The notes below the pieces were generated by a model. It saw only the letters and a list, made by a program, of their open reading frames with translations, was not told where the DNA came from and ran no database searches. Both the position numbers and the translations under genes were made by a program. From NCBI RefSeq assembly GCF_029582805.1, contig NZ_JAKKUT010000001.1, forward strand, positions 427,068 through 491,067: a stretch of 64,000 nucleotides of DNA, read 5' to 3'. Positions 61,907 through 64,000 of the stretch are shown here, piece by piece. Each line of letters begins with the position of its first letter. Within the stretch, counting starts at the first letter, position 1. This DNA is from Candidatus Synechococcus calcipolaris G9. GTDB taxonomy: Bacteria > Cyanobacteriota > Cyanobacteriia > Thermosynechococcales > Thermosynechococcaceae.

Positions 61907-62356
61907 CTAGGCGGCCGCCACTTGACTGAGGGGTTTCCAACCCACTTGGCGATCGCCCCCCACCTCAATCACAACCTTGACCCGAGGCTCTAGGGTCGGC
62001 AACAGTGCCAGGTAGGCAAATTCCTGCTGGGATAGTTTCTTACCATCAATCAACCAGAGGACTAAGCCCTTTGAATTGGCCGGCAATTGCTCAAGGTGAT
62101 AGTTGACCAGGGGAGGACGAAAATAAACCCGAATATCTTCCTTGCCAGTGTGGGCCGGGCGTACCCCATGGACTTGGGTGAGATAGCTGCTTAAATCCCC
62201 TAATCCGGGGGCAGATAAATGGAGCGTTGTATATCCTGCACTCCGCAACCGCCGCTGATAGCGACCTTCAAAGCCCCCCTCGGGAGGAACGACCATTGCT
62301 AGTGCCCCCGCTTGCTCCAAATCCTTGACAAATTGATTACCCGCAATCAGTGCCAT
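61907..62356 (-). CDS. ndhN: NAD(P)H-quinone oxidoreductase subunit N
   Basis: A 149-residue NdhN, a cyanobacterial/plastid-specific subunit of the NDH-1 complex used in cyclic electron flow and respiration. The pattern is FVKDLEQAGALAMVVPPEGGFEGRYQRRLRS, GYTTLHLSAPGLGDLSSYLTQVHGVRPAHTGK and FRPPLVNYHLEQLP. The protein is soluble and belongs to the hydrophilic arm. It is on the same strand as the transaldolase gene, about 120 bp upstream of it. Confidence 0.95.
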   Translation of the reverse strand: MALIAGNQFVKDLEQAGALAMVVPPEGGFEGRYQRRLRSAGYTTLHLSAPGLGDLSSYLTQVHGVRPAHTGKEDIRVYFRPPLVNYHLEQLPANSKGLVLWLIDGKKLSQQEFAYLALLPTLEPRVKVVIEVGGDRQVGWKPLSQVAAA

Positions 62357-62469
62357 CGTCTTAACTCCCCAGAGAAGTCATCTTAGTTAAACTATCTTGC
62401 CTAAACTAAATGTAAGCTGTAAAGTCAACTTACGCCAAATGCTCTGATTCTAATTTTTTCCCCTCCCCA

Positions 62470-63921
62470 ATGACCTCTGGTTTACCCTCCCCTGCTTCTA
62501 TTGCTGCGATGAAAGCATCCCCTAGTCCAGTCTTGGCTCTGAAGCAACTGGTCTCTCGTTTGCAACGGGAAAATAGCAAAATTCAAGAGCTTTTAGCGTC
62601 CCTTAGCTTTGCTCTGCGAAGTTTTAATAATCTTAATCAGTTTTTTGAACTTATTCCCCTCATTACCAGCCGAGTAACGGAAGCGGATGCGGCGGCCTTG
62701 ATCCTATTTCGCTCCGATGGCCAGATACGTCTGGAACAACTCCATTGCCATGCCAGTGAACAATGCCCCAATATTCGTTCGGCCCTGGAAACAGCGACTC
62801 GCACCCTGGCGGAAAGTCTGGCAATGCTGGCTGAAGAACAGGCGAAGAGTCAACAGAGTGTAGAGGATACCCCCGATCAACGGAATCAAACGGACGATCG
62901 CCGGTATATGGAAGAATCTCTGGATCGGCAATTGAGTATTCGCTTACCAAATGATATTGCCTACCATGGTACGGCAATTCTCGTTAAAGATTCCCAAATG
63001 GCGGAACGGGGACGGCTCTACATCTTTAGTCAAAACCCTGATTATGAATGGACAGAAACCCGGCAACAGTTAATCCAGGTAATTGCGGATCAGACAGCCG
63101 TTGCCATTGCCAATGATGAGTTAGCCATTAAACTGCGAGATCGCCAACGCTTGGATCGGGAATTGGAAATTGGTGCGGAAATTCAGAAGCGGCTGCTCCC
63201 CCATCAATGTCCCGATATTCAAGGACTTGCCCTAGCGGCCACCTGTAAGACCGCAAGTTGGGTGGGGGGCGACTACTACGATTTCATTCCCATTACCTAT
63301 GGTCTGGCGGATAAAACGGCCCTCGCCGATGGTCGTTGGGGCATTGCCATTGGGGATGTGATGGGAAAGGGCGTGCCCGCTGGATTAATCATGACGATGA
63401 CCCGTGGAATGCTGCGGGCAGAGGCCTTAAATGGCCATCGTCCCAGCCGGATATTGCAACATCTGAATCGGGCCATGCAGCCGGATTTAGAAAATTCCCA
63501 CCGTTTTGTCACCCTATTTTATTCGGAATACAATCCCCAAACCCATCTGCTCTCCTACAGTAATGCGGCCCATTTACCCCCCCTCCTGTGGCAGGAAGAA
63601 ACCCAAACGGTGCGTCGCTTGGATACCTATGGAATGCTCATTGGCCTGGATGCGGGGAGTCAGTATCAAGAAGCGGAGGTGCGCCTACAGAGGGGGGATA
63701 CCCTGATTTACTACACCGATGGCATTACAGAGGCCGATGATCCCAAGGGCGATCGCTACCAGGAAGAACGTCTTGCAGAAGCCCTGGCGGATGCCTGTCG
63801 CCAAAATCTAGACCCCACTGCGATCCAGGATTATATCTTTGATCAGGTCGATGAATTCATTGGCCCCAATGGCCATATTGGCGATGATATGACCTTAATT
63901 GTTTTACAAATTACGGATTAG
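62470..63921 (+). CDS. GAF-PP2C (SpoIIE/RsbU-type) protein Ser/Thr phosphatase
   Basis: A 483-residue protein. A short coiled segment and GAF domain (about 50-225) with FFELIPLITSRVTEADAAALILF and IADQTAVAIANDELAIKLRDRQ lead through a linker (ELEIGAEIQKRLLPHQCPDI) to the PP2C domain: SWVGGDYYDFIPI, GRWGIAIGDVMGKGVPAGLIMTMTRGMLRAE, GDTLIYYTDGITEADDPKGDRYQEERL and GPNGHIGDDMTLIVLQ. The metal Asp residues are present. RsbU-type phosphatases act on anti-anti-sigma factors, but no such gene is nearby. It ends 79 bp before the window edge; 63922-64000 shows nothing. Confidence 0.92.
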   Translation: MTSGLPSPASIAAMKASPSPVLALKQLVSRLQRENSKIQELLASLSFALRSFNNLNQFFELIPLITSRVTEADAAALILFRSDGQIRLEQLHCHASEQCPNIRSALETATRTLAESLAMLAEEQAKSQQSVEDTPDQRNQTDDRRYMEESLDRQLSIRLPNDIAYHGTAILVKDSQMAERGRLYIFSQNPDYEWTETRQQLIQVIADQTAVAIANDELAIKLRDRQRLDRELEIGAEIQKRLLPHQCPDIQGLALAATCKTASWVGGDYYDFIPITYGLADKTALADGRWGIAIGDVMGKGVPAGLIMTMTRGMLRAEALNGHRPSRILQHLNRAMQPDLENSHRFVTLFYSEYNPQTHLLSYSNAAHLPPLLWQEETQTVRRLDTYGMLIGLDAGSQYQEAEVRLQRGDTLIYYTDGITEADDPKGDRYQEERLAEALADACRQNLDPTAIQDYIFDQVDEFIGPNGHIGDDMTLIVLQITD

Positions 63922-64000
63922 ATGCCCCAATTAGACATCACTAGTTGATTACCATTGGGATGTAGAGGTGGGTCGGTCAACCGTGCATAGTTTAGTTGAG

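Overview
The window is chromosomal DNA from a cyanobacterium. It carries psbH, psbN, a petP-like gene, ndhN, chlB, desC, a ferrochelatase with a chlorophyll-binding-type tail, a GUN4-domain lipoprotein, PII (glnB), the SufR/SufB pair and many cyanobacteria-only DUF families (2232, 2808, 2862, 2996, 3181, 3318). The palindrome GCGATCGC (HIP1) recurs throughout. Gene content fits a freshwater or thermophilic unicellular Synechococcus-like lineage, but I cannot name the species. Most of the sequence is dense, moderate-GC housekeeping DNA. A few AT-rich or scarred patches carry accessory genes.

Layout. 1-5.5 kb: petP-like fragment, a fused FHA/ABC exporter, a phosphodiester glycosidase, sufR. 5.5-7.1 kb: two SufR operators and sufB. 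7.1-8.9 kb: an AT-rich island with an MNT/HEPN toxin-antitoxin pair between two dead transposases (IS1-like and ISAs1-like). 8.9-16.8 kb: sugar-type binding protein, DUF3181-ubiA cluster, DUF3318, IS3 scar, hemH, an addiction module, and the run psbH-tatA-pth-tyrA facing psbN. 17-23.3 kb: DUF2232, desC, a PLP enzyme, hemL, an NmrA-like protein, a DUF6887/6888 pair. 23.7-32.4 kb: Ser/Thr kinase, a frameshifted Rpn-type nuclease, a coiled-coil nuclease, and a 1695-residue two-partner-secretion exoprotein. 32.5-43 kb: small inverted-repeat element, acidic repeat protein, two histidine kinases, one response regulator, a DUF2808 gene and a five-gene thiol-redox cassette, then chlB. 43-51 kb: GUN4 lipoprotein, HD-GYP protein, small accessory genes, a Mu-like prophage remnant with a toxin/immunity pair, an FAD oxidase. 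50-64 kb: purQ, bcp, rpsA, pdxA, a Fur-family gene, ccsA, tilS, glnB, transaldolase with EF-hands, ndhN and a GAF-PP2C phosphatase.

The most interesting region is 33-41.3 kb. A 21-bp sequence, TCATCT-N5-TCATCT in context, occurs in front of the DUF2808 gene and again in front of the redox cassette with only one mismatch. Its 11-bp direct-repeat spacing is what OmpR/PhoB-type regulators bind, and a kinase/regulator pair of that type lies between the two sites. The cassette starts with a thioredoxin-like lipoprotein carrying six exact-length DPCA[S/G]K repeats. A CcdA-type electron transporter, a thioredoxin, a DUF3179 protein with a CPLC motif and a CxxC peroxiredoxin-like protein follow. I infer a regulated envelope thiol or metal-handling system; its signal and substrate are unknown.

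Second in interest is 47.5-48.9 kb: a Mu-like head-morphogenesis (MuF) stump fused to a nuclease-like toxin domain, followed by a probable immunity gene and a cut-off gpG-like gene. No tRNA, rRNA or CRISPR array was seen.
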